A stretch of DNA of 42,615 nt from Symbiodinium natans (lineage: Eukaryota > Sar > Dinophyceae > Suessiales > Symbiodiniaceae): the NCBI GenBank assembly GCA_905221605.1, contig CAJNDS010000889.1, positions 1 to 42,615 on the forward strand. The letters run 5' to 3'. This document shows, piece by piece, positions 20,074 to 30,000 of this stretch. The notes below the pieces were generated by a model. It was given only the letters and a program-made list of their open reading frames with translations, searched no databases and was not told where the DNA came from. The first letter of the stretch is position 1. The number at the start of each line of letters is the position of its first letter. The position numbers were made by a program, and so were the translations under genes.

Positions 20074-21423
20074 GTAGCCTATATAGCTCCGAAGAAACAG
20101 CCCAACATGTTAGATATGTTTAGAATTTTGGTGTACTATCTTTTTCCGATGAAACACCCGAAAATGAGCATGTTTGCTCGGGCTCCAAGTTCAGCCGAGG
20201 CCGTGGATGTCGATGACCCGAGGCCAGGTTTGATCTCGCCGGCCCATACGGTTCCTCAGCTTGGTAGCCCAGTGGTACCCTTTTCCCTTTTTTTCTGTTT
20301 CTGGTTTCCCTTGTAAAATAACCAACCCCAAAAAGGGCGCCCAAATCATAACATGGTTACTGGGCTACCAAGTCAGTGGCTGAGTACACTTTACACTTTT
20401 CGGGATAGGGTTTAGGGTTTCGGGTTTAGGTTTTTTTCTTCTGGGATACTAGAATCCCCTTTTGAACTGAACGTGCGCACGTTTTTTGGGGGAGCTTATA
20501 TGAACTCAGCAACTATAAGGTTCAGTCCCTTGGCGCGAGCTTCGACACTCTGGCGATCGACTGCCAGGGTTGCTTTGCCACCTTCCTGGATGACAACCCC
20601 GTGCTGCGGCAGACGCTCTCCCTGATCATCGTGGAGGTTTTACTAGCTGAATGAGTACACTTTTACACTTTCTGGGGATACTGTATTCTCCTATGAAACC
20701 GAAAGTGCACACTGTTTTGGCTTTTGATCTCAGCAACTACTGGCTGGTTCTTAGTAGGGAATGAGGGAATGAGGTACCCTTTTTACTCCCTTAAAGCGGT
20801 ATGTAAAAGGCCCTCATGCCTGCATTCCCTACCTAAGAACCAGGGGGACTCAGAGGTTCACCAGTGGTCTTCGGAGCCGAGCACAGTGGAGAAACTGCTC
20901 CAGGAAGCTCAGGAGCCCAGTTAGGTGAACTTTACACTTTTCGGGTATACTAAACCCCTACTAAAAGGAAAGTTTACCCTAAACCCTAAACCCTAAACCC
21001 TAAACCCTAAACCCTAAACCCTAAACCCTAAACTGTTTGGGCCAGGGTATTGGGCAACTAAGGAAGGCTGGGAGTTGAAGCAGAAAGTGATGAGGCAGCA
21101 CGTGCTGTGCAAGGGCCCCTGCGTCAGCCAGTGCGATCCTGGCTGGGCTGAGCAGCACGCGCGACAGTACTACGGAGACGAGCTTCTTGGTAGCTCTGGG
21201 TTCCCCAAAAAACCCCAAGAACAGAACCGAATCCCCTTAAGGGGACCCCCTTATAAAGTAACCCTAAACCCTAAACCCTAAACCCTAAACCCTAAGCTCC
21301 GATTCCAAGATGGTTACTGGGCGACTAAGGTTTTCAGGATGGTGGGGCAGGGGTCCTTCGACCGCAGACGGCCAAACGGGAAGTCAAAGCCTTACAGCGG
21401 AACACCCGCAGGAATCTTGGTAG
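16400..21423 (+). CDS. FkbM-type SAM-dependent methyltransferase with signal peptide (about 8 exons)
   Basis: Exons: 16400-16498, 16604-16849, 17232-17294, 19893-about 19985, about 20526-20636, 20856-20903, 21063-21181, 21330-21423. The first encodes a signal peptide (MLLAFCAALCFWGAAAAYAA), so the protein enters the ER. Exon 2 has SAM-binding motif I, VLHVGARYGQTSC, and ends LVSVE; exon 3 continues ADPSVWDVLQENL with the acidic end of strand 2. Exon 5 has the FkbM-like FDTLAIDCQGCFATFL, then LSLIIVE continuing as VHQWSS. Predicted length is about 285 residues, normal for the family. Junctions are GA, GC or GT to AG and keep frame; the exon 4/5 junction is unresolved. FkbM enzymes O-methylate sugars or polyketides; the substrate here is unknown. 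Introns 4-7 carry TIR elements. Confidence 0.85.
16604..16849 (+). CDS. FkbM gene exon 2: SAM-binding motif I
   Basis: 82 codons, the longest exon in the window. It has two cysteine-rich segments (RDCSALAGDDCSF, FNCTVEHASRLMYETW), then PGASVLHVGARYGQTSCLLS and LVSVE. The GC donor follows GAG at 16850; unspliced, the frame hits a stop at 16859. Confidence 0.9.
16864..16985. mobile_element. TIR element family 6 (GTACTTGGAAGCTTTTTGACTTAGTAAG)
   Basis: The left arm GTACTTGGAAGCTTTTTGAC is mirrored by GTCAAAAAAGCTTCTGAGTAC at the right end, with CTTAGTAAG and CTTACCAAG continuing the stem inward. No coding. It sits at the 5' end of FkbM intron 2. Relics occur near 6525-6590, 13967-14042 and 15480-15655. 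Confidence 0.85.
17058..17180. mobile_element. TIR element family 4, diverged copy
   Basis: GACTACTATTTGCCTAAG at the left and GTGTTCTGAAGCAAATTGGG at the right resemble the arms of the intact copy at 36806-36917. A poly-C run interrupts the left side. Confidence 0.55.
17232..17294 (+). CDS. FkbM gene exon 3
   Basis: 21 codons, ADPSVWDVLQENLEEHNCRS then E. The acceptor GTGAG|GCT joins to exon 2 ending GAG, giving SVE|ADPSVW, where the acidic residue ends strand 2 of the Rossmann fold. Donor GAG|GC. Confidence 0.85.
17599..19440. repeat. Array of 92-bp units, each a long inverted repeat (about 20 units)
   Basis: GCCCGGCACAAAAAGTCACC recurs at 92-bp steps (cores at 18052, 18144, 18236, 18328, 18420, 18512; also 19005/19097 and 19266/19358). 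Within each unit the arm GGCACAAAAAGTCACCTTTT is mirrored by AAAAGGTGACTTTTTGTGCC, around a GGGCCTTTCCGGCC loop region. Units come in two loop types, TGAAACACCTC and CCAAGCACCTC. Some are truncated (17971, 18754, 18925, 19188). It lies in intron 3 of the FkbM gene. Long open frames on both strands come from the repeat and are not evidence of coding. Confidence 0.97.
17697..17752 (+). repeat. (CCCTAAG/CCCTGAG)n telomere-variant block inside the 92-bp array
   Basis: About eight units of CCCTAAG and CCCTGAG separate the first palindromic unit from the rest of the array. Confidence 0.9.
19893..19985 (+). CDS. FkbM gene exon 4
   Basis: Reads VVHGVLGPRSLKIITPDWAK then KDGINGYGDLA. Acceptor GCGAG|GTG joins to exon 3 ending GAG. 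The segment fits the strand 4 region of FkbM proteins. The 3' end is not fixed: a stop follows at about 19988 and no clear GT, GC or GA choice was proven. Confidence 0.7.
20260..20372. mobile_element. TIR element family 1, intact, with TCAG target-site duplication
   Basis: CTTGGTAGCCCAGTGGTACCC at the left and ATGGTTACTGGGCTACCAAG at the right. TCAG flanks it on both sides (20256-20259 and 20373-20376). The 113-bp interior is noncoding. Sits in FkbM intron 4. Confidence 0.9.
20377..20518. mobile_element. TIR element family 3 with an internal TTTAGGG tract
   Basis: TGGCTGAGTACACTTTACAC at the left; ACGTGCGCACGTTTTTTGGGG...CTCAGCAACTA at the right. It directly abuts the family-1 copy in the same intron. 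Related copies: 20648-20741 and 21417-21606. Confidence 0.65.
20526..20636 (+). CDS. FkbM gene exon 5: FkbM core motif
   Basis: Reads SLGASFDTLAIDCQGC then FATFLDDNPVLRQTLSLIIV and E. FDTLAID-x-x-G is the family's strand motif (F-x-L-x-I-D-x-E-G in many members, with CQGC here). Acceptor TTCAG|TCC is the likeliest. The donor is GT after GAG at 20636. Confidence 0.8.
20648..20855. mobile_element. FkbM intron 5: family-3 element followed by family-2 element
   Basis: TAGCTGAATGAGTACACTTTT...GATCTCAGCAACTA (20648-20741, family 3) is followed by GGTTCTTAGTAGGGAATGAG...ATTCCCTACCTAAGAACC (20744-20843, family 2). The intron runs 20637-20855 (GT-AG, AGGTT repeated at both ends) and is almost entirely TIR elements. 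Confidence 0.75.
20856..20903 (+). CDS. FkbM gene exon 6
   Basis: 16 codons, VHQWSSEPSTVEKLLQ. GAG|GTT joins exon 5 as LIIVE|VHQ. The GA donor after CAG joins exon 7 as LLQ|EGWELKQ; GAAG is repeated at both intron ends. Confidence 0.8.
20904..21062. mobile_element. FkbM intron 6: family-3 left end, CCCTAAA array and family-1 right end
   Basis: Starts GA. Contains a family-3-like start (GTGAACTTTACACTTTTCGGG), a (CCCTAAA)n array (20974-21032) and ends with the family-1 right terminus GGTATTGGGCAACTAAG, whose last AG is the 3' splice site. Confidence 0.7.
21063..21181 (+). CDS. FkbM gene exon 7
   Basis: Reads EGWELKQKVMRQHVLCKGPC then VSQCDPGWAEQHARQYYGDE (the last codon is split). The acceptor is the final AG of a family-1 right TIR. 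Two cysteine pairs could form disulfides in a secreted protein. The donor is GC inside GCTT, the presumed target site of the next element. Confidence 0.85.
21182..21329. mobile_element. FkbM intron 7, a family-1 element with a GCTT/GTTT target-site duplication
   Basis: CTTGGTAGCTCTGGGTTCCCC (21186 on) to ATGGTTACTGGGCGACTAAG (to 21329). The intron begins GC in the left target site and ends at the element's terminal AG. A CCCTAAA block (21261-21295) is inside. Joining gives YYGDE|FSGWW in frame. Confidence 0.8.
21330..21423 (+). CDS. FkbM gene exon 8 and probable stop
   Basis: With the GC-AG junction the frame reads FSGWWGRGPSTADGQTGSQS then LTAEHPQESW and TAG at 21421-21423, inside the left end of a family-3/family-1 hybrid element. 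If that element is also spliced (GA at 21411 to AG at 21606), the stop is TGA right after the junction. A second frame (MVGQGSFDRRRPNGKSKPYS) is open too but would need a different junction. Confidence 0.55.
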
Positions 21424-21606
21424 CTGAGTGAGTACACTTTACAAGATAGGGTTTAGGGTTTGGGGTTTAGGGTTTAGGGTTTAGGGTTTAGGGTTCAGGG
21501 TGTAGGGTTTAGGGTTTAGGGTTTAGGGTTCACTTTTTGGGATACTATAACCCCCTATACCACCGAAAGTGTACACTTTTTGGGGGGCTTATGAACCCAG
21601 CAGCCA
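21411..21606. mobile_element. TIR element (CTTGGTAGCTGAGTGAGTACAC...GCAGCCAAG) with an internal TTTAGGG array
   Basis: The ends combine CTTGGTAGC (family 1) with the family-3 body TGAGTACACTTTACA...AAAGTGTACACTTTTTGGGG. The TTTAGGG array lies at 21447-21530. Near-duplicates GGAAT/TGAAT flank it. Confidence 0.7.
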
Positions 21607-21628
21607 AGTGAATGAATTGAACCATGAA

Positions 21629-21752
21629 TCTTGGTAGCCCAGTGCTACCCTTTTCCCTTGGTTCTTGGCTCAAGGTTTCCTTAGAGAGTAACCAACCGTA
21701 ACCAACCCAAAAAAGGGTCCCCTTATTGTAATATGGTTACTGGGCTACCAGG
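21629..21752. mobile_element. TIR element family 1, intact
   Basis: CTTGGTAGCCCAGTGCTACCC...ATATGGTTACTGGGCTACCAG then G. Flanks GAAT and GAAA suggest a degraded 4-bp target-site duplication. Confidence 0.85.
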
Positions 21753-21772
21753 GAAAGAATTGAACAACGAGT

Positions 21773-21872
21773 CCTGGCAGCCCAGTGGTACCCTTCTGGG
21801 TTCCCTGAAAATATAAAGAAACCCACCCCAAAAGGGATACCCTGATTGTGATACGGTGACTGGGCTGCCAAG
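21773..21872. mobile_element. TIR element family 1, intact, with GAGT target-site duplication
   Basis: CCTGGCAGCCCAGTGGTACCC...ACGGTGACTGGGCTGCCAAG, 100 bp. GAGT lies on both sides (21769-21772, 21873-21876). GA of the left GAGT plus the terminal AG would make a GA-AG intron. Confidence 0.9.
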
Positions 21873-21876
21873 GAGT

Positions 21877-22470
21877 AAACCCCGGACGTTCTGTGCCCCC
21901 TCCGATTCTTGGCGGAGCTCTAGCTTCATGTGTTCGTATTGACGGTCACGTGAAGCCGGCTCCTCTGGCAGATAGCCTTACACCTGGGTGTAAATCCCAT
22001 GGAAATATCCGCAGGTCTTGCGGTTTCCAAACCCTGTGCCGCGGCATCCGTGCAGAAAAATGGCGTAGGTTGCTCAGTCTCTGCACCTGGGTAGGCAGCA
22101 AGGAGTCTGACTTGCCCGCTGGGTTAGAGGGTTAGAAGGTTTCGGGTTTAGAGTGTAGGGTTTAGGGATTCAGGGTTTAGGGTTTAGGATTTAGGGTTTG
22201 GGGTTAGGGTTCAGGGTTCAGGGATTAGGATTCAGGGTTTAGGATTTAGGATTTAGGGTTGACGATCACGACATACGACTCATGTTCAAGGGGCAACTCA
22301 TGAACATTGCATATGGGACAGTTTTTGGCATTGCAAGGACGGTCTTGCAGCGGTCGGTGGGGCTTGTGATTTAGGATCTAGCTAGACCAGAAGAGATGTC
22401 CCAAGTTGTCGTCCAGAACGTTATGGGCTTCGGCGTTGCTGGTTGAAGTGACCCGGGCTCCGGGAATTAC
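21877..22470 (+). other. Unique sequence downstream of the methyltransferase; function unclear
   Basis: A frame is open from about 21880 to the TAG at 22133, with no ATG and no family motif; it may be 3' UTR or a terminal exon. TTTAGGG/TTCAGGG units follow (22140-22260), then a unique block (22260-22440) with no convincing frame. Confidence 0.35.
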
Positions 22471-24093
22471 CCTAAACCCTAAACCCTAAACCCTAAACCC
22501 TAAACCCTAAACCCTAAACCCTAATCTTTGCCCTGAACCCTACATTCAAATCTCCTTGGGTGCCTGCTGGCATCGCCTGCAGCAACCTCGCTGAAGCCCC
22601 AACAAAATTTCTGGACCTGCCCACCCACCAGGAGTTGTTAGGGCCTCGGGTTAGGGTTATATAGGGTTTAGGGTAACCCTAAACCTTATACCCTGAGGAA
22701 CCCTAAACCCTAAACCCGCCCTAAACCCTAGACCCTAAACCCTAAACCCTAAACCCTACACCCTAAACCCTAAACCCTAAACCCTAAACCCCCCAAACCC
22801 AAACCCACGGCGCCGACCCAAGGCCCGGTCCCAGCCGTCGATGATAGATATGCCCATGTCTCCACTTGAGAGCATCACGGGCGTCGCTCGGATCTTGAAT
22901 GGCGAAGTTTTGTTTCTGGTATACCCAAAAGCCCTAAACCCTAAACCCTAATCCCTAAACCCTAAGCCCTAAACCCTAAACCCTAAACCCTAAACCCCGC
23001 CATGTGTTTTCCTGTGGCAACTTCGGGTCCAAGGTCAAGATGACGGTGGCGGCGCAGGTGATTGGGTTTTCGGTCTTGGGGGGTTTTGGGTGGCTGAGGG
23101 TTTCGGGTTAGGGGTTTGGTGTTTAGGCTTTAGGGTCTACGGTCTAGGGTTTAGGGTTTAGGGTTTAGGGTCCGAAATAGGTGTTTCGGATTTGGGGTGT
23201 AATGTTGCACGCGGTTTTGTAGGGGTTAAGGGTTGAGGTTTTACGGTTTTTAAAACCCTCTATAAAGTCAAGTTGGCCGGACTATTCAGTACACCCGAAC
23301 TGTTGGGGGGTGCGCGGTGGGATCCGCGATCGGGTCTGCCTCTTTAAAACTTGTATGAACTCATCTCCCTATCGAAATCATATGAAACTGTGCAACATTA
23401 GGGTTTAGGGTTTTGGGGTTCAGAGCTTGGGGTTTGGGGGTTAGGGCATGGGGTTTAGGGTTTAGGGTCTGGGGTTTCTGGGGTTCAGGGCTTGGGGCTT
23501 GGGGTTTCGGGATCGGGGCGCCGCTTGAACGAAGTGCTTGCACCCTACGAGTGGATGGCCACTCATACTTCCTGCCATAGAGGTTTAGGGTTGGGGTTTA
23601 GGGTTCAGGGTTTCGGGTTTAGGGTTTAGGGTTACTGATGGTATTCCCCTAGGGTCCCTTCATGATTGTCCTGTAATATCCCCCCCCCCAAAAAAAAACC
23701 TATTCTAATCATTCAGGCGCCTATACTACCTAAACTTCGTGGAGGCTGTAACCCTGGGTTGAGCTTCGGGAGGGTTTAGGGTTTAGGGTTTAGGGTTTAG
23801 GGTTTAGGGTTTAGGGTTTCGGGTTTAGGGTTTAGGGTTTCGGGATTTTCCTTGCTTTCCTTATATGGGAACCTATTCAGAAAGAATTGTCTATGTATCC
23901 TGCGTTTAGGGTTCTGGGTCTAGGTGGGATTGAAGCCTTTAGGTCACCAAAAGAGGAGGCATCCCTTTGATGGCGGGCCCCCTTGCTTTGCTCCCACGGA
24001 CCCATCTTTTTCCCCTTCGTATACCCCACAAAACCCAAGGTTTTAAAGGCGTTTAGTCCGGTTAAGTTCGGTTGAGGTTCGAAACGGTAGGCA

Positions 24094-24215
24094 CATGGTC
24101 CCTTAGTATGGGCCCTTGAATGATACCCCTTATAAAGTTCAAGGGCCCATACTTCAGAACCCTTTAAAGAAGATAAGAAACCATATTAAGGGACCTACCC
24201 TTAAAGAGGTCCACG
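24094..24215. mobile_element. TIR-like element with a strong inner hairpin (GTATGGGCCCTTGAA)
   Basis: CATGGTCCCTTAGTATGGGC at the left is mirrored by a diverged ACCATATTAAGGGACC at the right. Inside, GTATGGGCCCTTGAA pairs perfectly with TTCAAGGGCCCATAC. Related GTATGGGCCC sequences occur near 11470-11545 and 31096-31165. Confidence 0.65.
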
Positions 24216-25389
24216 ACATGACTGTGCAAGAGTCCAGGTTTAGGGTTTAGGGTTTAGGGTTTGGGGTTTGGGGTTTGGGGTTTAGGGTTTAAGGTGTAGG
24301 GTTTAGGGTTTAGGGAAACCCTGAACCCTAATCCCATAAACTGCAACTGAGAGTCCCAAGTACTTGGAGGCTCAGGGTGCTAATAAAGCAGTGAGAACCG
24401 CACCTATAAGCCCAAAGTCGCCTAAGTAGGAACTGAGGGTATGAGTACCCATGAACCCTAAACCCTAAAACCTAAACCCTAAACCCTAAACCCTAAACCC
24501 TAAACCCTAAACCCTAAGCCCTAAACGCAGGCGGATCCGAATCATCGCTATCTCACAGAGACACTGGAAGGCCTGGGTGCCTTTAGGGTGTAGGGTGTAG
24601 GGTTTAGGGTTTAGGGCTTGGGGTTTAGGGCTGAAGCTTCAGCATTCCGGGTCTGGAGTTTTTAGAAGGACGAGGCATGTTCTGCTGAAACTTGCAGCGC
24701 CCGGGGGCCAGCGCCCGAGCCCAGACCCTAGGCCCTAAACCCGAAACCCTAAACCCTGAATCCTAAACCCGAAGCCCTAAACCCTAAACCCTAAGCCCTA
24801 ACGCCTGGCTTGACCACCTCTCAGCCCTAGAAGCCTCCACAGGGCTGAAGAGCCTCCGCTACCGGAGCTACACTAAGCGGCCGCCCTGGTGACCTGGCGA
24901 TCAGAAGGGCTTTCTTTAGGGTTTAGGATTGAGGGTTTAGGGTTGAGGGTGTAGGGATTAGGGTTCAGGGTTTGTGTAGGGCTTAGGATGAGAGGGCCCC
25001 TTTATTGCAGTCGCTTGTGCAAAACCCCGAACCTCCTCAAAACCCCATCAACTAGAGGGTGGCCCGGGTTCTTCATGAACCCCTAAACCCTAAACCCGGT
25101 TTGGGGTTCAGGGTTTAGGATTTGGGTTTGGGGTTTAGGGTTTAGGGTTTCACCTCAGCCCTGAATGCTAGACGTTACCCCCTGAACACTTCTAAACCGT
25201 AACCTCGAGCCGCGCAAACCTGCACTGTAGACCCTCAGCCCCGAACTCTGAACCCTAAACCCGAAGCCCTAAACCCTAAATCCCATACGCAAAGCTTGAA
25301 GCCCTCAAACCTGAACTCTAAACCAAGCCCTGAACCCTCGAACCTGCACGCTCAACCCTACACCCTAATCTCTAACACCCCCTAGCCCT

Positions 25390-25528
25390 CAGGATCTATG
25401 TACCTATATAGTATATATATATATACATATATATATATATACATACTTGGGCCCTAAAGCTAGTTTCAAGGAAGCCCTTTACAGCCCAAAATTCTACTAG
25501 ATAGGTACATGGATACTTAGGGTAAGCC
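25390..25528. mobile_element. TIR element family 7 with a TA microsatellite
   Basis: CAGGATCTATGTACCTATATAG at the left and CTAGATAGGTACATGGATAC...TTAGGG at the right are inverted. The middle has (TA)n and ACTTGGGCC. Parts recur at 12087-12130, 13082-13160 and 13325-13430. Confidence 0.7.
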
Positions 25529-25670
25529 AAAACTCTCAACCCTAAACCCCAAACCTTCAACCCTGAACCGTTCCCCAAACCCCTAAACCCCAAACCCAAA
25601 TACCCTAAACCCTAAGCCTTAAACCTTCAACCCTGGACCCATAGCCTTAAACCTCTCTTCGCCCCACCGA

Positions 25671-25930
25671 GGCTCGACGAAGAGGGCAATGTTGTCTGGT
25701 CCCCGATCAGGACGCTCAGGGTTTAGGGTTTAGGGTTTAGGGTTAGGGTTTAGGATTTAGGGTTTAGGGTTTAGGATTTAGGGTTAAGGGTTAAGGGTTA
25801 AGGGTTTAGGGCTCAGCCCTACCCTAAACCCTCAACAGCAAGCCAGGATACGAGTGGCCTCCATGGTGTTCAGCCAGACGTTTGAGACCGTGATGGGCAT
25901 CATCATCGTGGGCAACATCGGACTCATCAT
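25671..25930 (+). CDS. Channel copy 2: pre-S1 linker and S1 exons
   Basis: Exon 25671-25710 reads LDEEGNVVWSPI(R). Exon 25847-25930 reads IRVASMVFSQTFETVMG then IIIVGNIGLI(M), a hydrophobic S1. The GA-AG intron joins ATCAG|G ATA in frame. The donor after ATCAT at 25930 is GC. Confidence 0.85.
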
Positions 25931-26984
25931 GCCCCTCGATGGGTTTAACTGGGCAGTAGCTAGTTGTGTAAGAAGTTTCGGGTTTAGTGTTTAGGCTTTA
26001 GGATTTAGGGTTTAGGGTCCAAGGTCTAGGGTTTAGGTTTAGGGGGCCCCATCAGGCGCCTCGATAGGTTTAACGGGGGAGTAGAGTCAGGCTACTATTT
26101 GCATAAGAATGCAGAAGAACCCCCAAAATGTGACATGTTCTTCCTCCTAAGGTCAATATAGGGATTATTTTTCTTCAAAACATTCTTCCTTATATGGGCG
26201 TCTTAACCAAATAATCGTAGAGGCCTGCATACTTAGGTTGTTAATCCAAATTGCTGATTGGACATTCTTGGGGAAGAGAGTGGCCATGTTGTCCTAACGG
26301 CGTTGATTCCCCTGTCTGACAACCAAGCACTCAACCGGTTTGCAGTTAATCGGTTTAAGTTAGTCACCAGAAGAAACTGAGGTACACACATATAAATATA
26401 TATGTATATATATCTCATAAAGAACTAGCGCTTATGTATATAGTAATGTAACGTTATTTGTGAGGGTAACTTAGTTTAGGTTTCTTAGCAACAGTCTCCT
26501 AACCAACCCCATACACCCCAACCCCTAAACCATAAACCCCTAACCCTAAATCCTAAAACTGAACCCACAGCAAGGTATGAGGCAAATCAGGACGCCAAGT
26601 GCTTTCCCGACTGGGCCGGCAGAAACATAGACTGCCCACATCGGTGCCTCGGGTCCGAGAGGTGTTTGGGATCTTGGGGTTAAGGGTTTAGGGTTTGGGG
26701 TTTGGGGTTTAGGGTTTAGGGTTTGGGGTTTGGGGTTTAGGGTTTAGGGTGTGGGGTTTAGGGCTTAGGTTTTAGGGTTTGGTTTCTGGGGGTTTGGGTT
26801 TTGGGGTTTAGGGTGTGCTGAGGGGGAACGCTGATGTGTTCCGTGATCCGGCGCTCGAGGTTTCAGGGTTGTTCCTATTATACAACCCTAAAGCCCTAAT
26901 TAAACCCCTACACGCAAGTTAACGGCTTGGGGTTCTGGGCCTTCAATTGCAGAGGACCATATGACAGGGCCTGGTAGTATAAGA

Positions 26985-27026
<42 letters not shown>

Positions 27027-30000
27027 CAGTTACCCGTTGGTATTGTAACCCTGAACCTGACACCCTACAACATACAGGGACCCGGCTTGGAGGTTGTAGG
27101 CGTCACCCACACCCGCAGCCCTACACCCTACACCCTAAACCCTAAACCCAGAACCTAAACCCTAAACCCTGAACCCTGAACCCTAGACCTAAACCCTAAA
27201 CACTAACCCCAAAACTCTCCGCCACGTTCAGGAGCGACTCCATAGCCTGGCTCGTGTGGACCAATCTGCTCCTTCTGGTTACTTGGTTTGCAGACCCTAA
27301 ACCCTAAACCCTAAACCCTAAGCCCTAAGCCCTAAACGCCAAACCCCAAACCCCAAACCCTAAACCTAAAACCGTTTTTTTGGTTCAAGGTTCCAGTAGT
27401 CATAAAGTAACCAACCCAAAAAGGGGTGCTCAATAATATGGCTACGGGGCGACTCAGATCACCTACACGGTCGAGTGCGGCATCCGCTTCTACGTCGAGC
27501 GGACGAGCTTCTTCTGCAACAAGTGGAACATGATCCTTGGCTTGCAAGCACGTCTATCGGGTCTAGGGCTTAAGGTGTGAGTTTAGGCAGGTAAGGGTTT
27601 AGGGCTAGTTAAACCCTAAGCCCTGAACCCTAAACCGTCATACACACCTTGAACCTTGGGGCTTGGTCTAGGTCCCTAAACCCTAAACCCTATACCCTAA
27701 ACCCTAAACCCTAAACCCTAAGCCCTAAGCCCTAAACCCTAAACCCTAAGCCCTAAGCCCTAAACCCTAAACCCTAAACCCTAGCGACCCTAAACCCACA
27801 AAACTAGCCCCTGTACGACCCAAGGATCGACTTGGTCATCGTGATCCTCGGGTGGTCGAGCATGTTGCTGGCCTCCGTGGTCAAGCTCCTCATCCTGCAC
27901 TAGGGTTTAGGGTTTAGGGTTTAGGGTTTAGGATTTAGGGTTTAGGGTTTAGGGTTTAGGGTTTGGGATGTAGTCAGTTTTTTTTTGTGTAAGAAGTTGA
28001 TGGTCTAGTTCTACTGCCGCAGGATTTTGGGGCAGTGTTCTTCGGAGCTTCGGGCTTTTTCGTGACGGTGCAAGAGTTTGTGCTCTGATTTCTCCTGCTC
28101 TGAACTTTTTAGCTTGTTCATCGGGCGTTCTATCTTCGTGCACTTCGCCCTGAGCCATACACCCCAAACCCCCAAAACCCTAAACCCTAAACCCCAAACC
28201 CCAAACCCTAAACCCTAAACCCTAAACCCCTAACCCTAAAGTTATTGCTGCCAGGCTTCAGGTCAACCTCAGCCTTCTCCGGCTGAGTCGCCTAATCCGA
28301 GTTCTTCGCGCGATCCGGGTGCCATGTGCTTTGTGTGGACTTAGGGTTTAGGGTTTAGGGTTTAGGGTTTAGGGTTAGGGTTCAGGGTTCAGGGTCTAGA
28401 CTCTCACTTAAACGCATTGATGCTTTAAGTGTTAGGGTTTAGGGTTTAGGCGGGGGTTGGGGGGTTGGCAAGGCTAATGCATAAACCACGGCTTTACAGG
28501 GGGGTTTACGAAAATAGGGGTCCCCCCCAGTATAGACCCCTAAATAGTAGGATTCCCTTTTAATAAGGGCCCCAATAAGCTACCCCTAATTTCGGAAACC
28601 CTAAACCCTGAACCCTAAACCCTAAGCCCTAAACCCTCCATTCCACATAGGGTTTAAGCTTGGAACCCCTTGAGTGTTCATGGTCGGCCTTGGGCTAAAC
28701 CCCAAACCCCAAACCCTAAACCCTAAACCCTAAACCCTAAACCCTAAACCCTAAACCTTTAGGCCTGTAGGGTTTTAGGGTTGTCGGGTTGGGGGGTCTA
28801 AGGGCGCGATCTGGTTGAGAGGTCCTTGTAGCACCTGGGTGCTGGCAGCCTGCCAGGCTTAGGGCCTTCAAGCTTAGGGTTGAGGGCCGAAAGCTCAGAG
28901 CTTATAGGGCTTGGGGCTGGGGGTTTGGGGTTTGGGGTTTGGGGTTTAGGGTTTAGGGGTTAGGGTTTAGGGTTTAGGGTTTAGGGTCTAGGGGTTAGGG
29001 TTTAGGGTTTAGGGAGCTTGCGGGCAGGTGTTCATCTCCATACCCGAGTTCTACCTGCTCGTGACCGGCCTCTACTCTTCCATCAAGGTCCCATGGGTCG
29101 GGCAAAGTACCAAGCCACAGGTTCATGGTTTCGGTTTAGGGTTTAGGGTTGAGGGTTGAGGGTTTAGGGTTTAGGGTTACTCTTTTTGCAACCCTAAACC
29201 CACAAGCTCCCGAGTCGAGATCCCGAAGCTCCTCGTCCCACCTAACAAAAGATTCATACATAGGGTTTGGGGTTTAGGGTTTAGGGTTTTGGGTTTTGGG
29301 TTTAGGGTTTAGGGTTTAAACATAGTATAGCGGCCTGCAGGGTCGTTATAGCAGAATTACACAGGGGCCATAAGGGAGCATCATTTTCCGACTGCTATAC
29401 TACGCTCCTCACTCCTCCTCCTCCTCCTAGGACTCAGGGTAGGCCCTTATTCCCCCTAAACCCTAAACCCTAAACCCTAAACCCTAAACCCTAAACCCGT
29501 TTAGTGTTTAGGTTCCCTTGCAAGCTCAGACTCAGACTGCCCTCCAAAGAAGGCCTTGGGGTTTAAGTTATTAAGGGGTCCAGGGGTGCAAGGTTTAGGG
29601 TTTAGGGTTTAGGGTTTAGGGTTTAGGGTTTAGGGTTTAGGGTTTAGGGTTTAGGGTTTAGGGTTTAGGGTTTAGGGTTCCCCCCCCCATTCTACCCTCA
29701 TAAGCCCTAAAGGCTTTGTACGATTCATACGAGGGGGCGGGGGGCTACATGAAAGTGTAGCATGCAGCTGTCCAAACCCTAGACCTTAAGTAGGGCTGTA
29801 GACCGTAAGCCCTAAACCCTAAACCCTAAACCCCTAAACCCAACACCCTAAACCCTCAAGCCCCAGGCGATCCTCTTTGGCTCGATGATGCTCCTCTTTG
29901 TGATCATCTTCTGGGCCATCGTGGCGGTGGAGCTGCTCCATCCCGTCACTTGGTTTAGGGTTTAGGGTTTAGGGTTTAAGGTTTAGGGTCTAGAGCTTAG

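Larger units (their letters stand above)
22470..25670 (+). other. Upstream region of channel copy 2 with weak candidate N-terminal exons
   Basis: Mostly CCCTAAA/TTTAGGG blocks. Unique islands open in a + strand frame include 22830-22905 (MSPLESITGVARILNGE), 23030-23057 (VKMTVAAQ, AAG|GTC to CAG|GTG), 24535-24585 (DPNHRYLTETLEGLGAF) and 24805-24893 (LSALEASTGLKSLRYRSYTK). These would fit a cytosolic N-terminus ahead of S1, but no motif confirms them. Confidence 0.3.
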
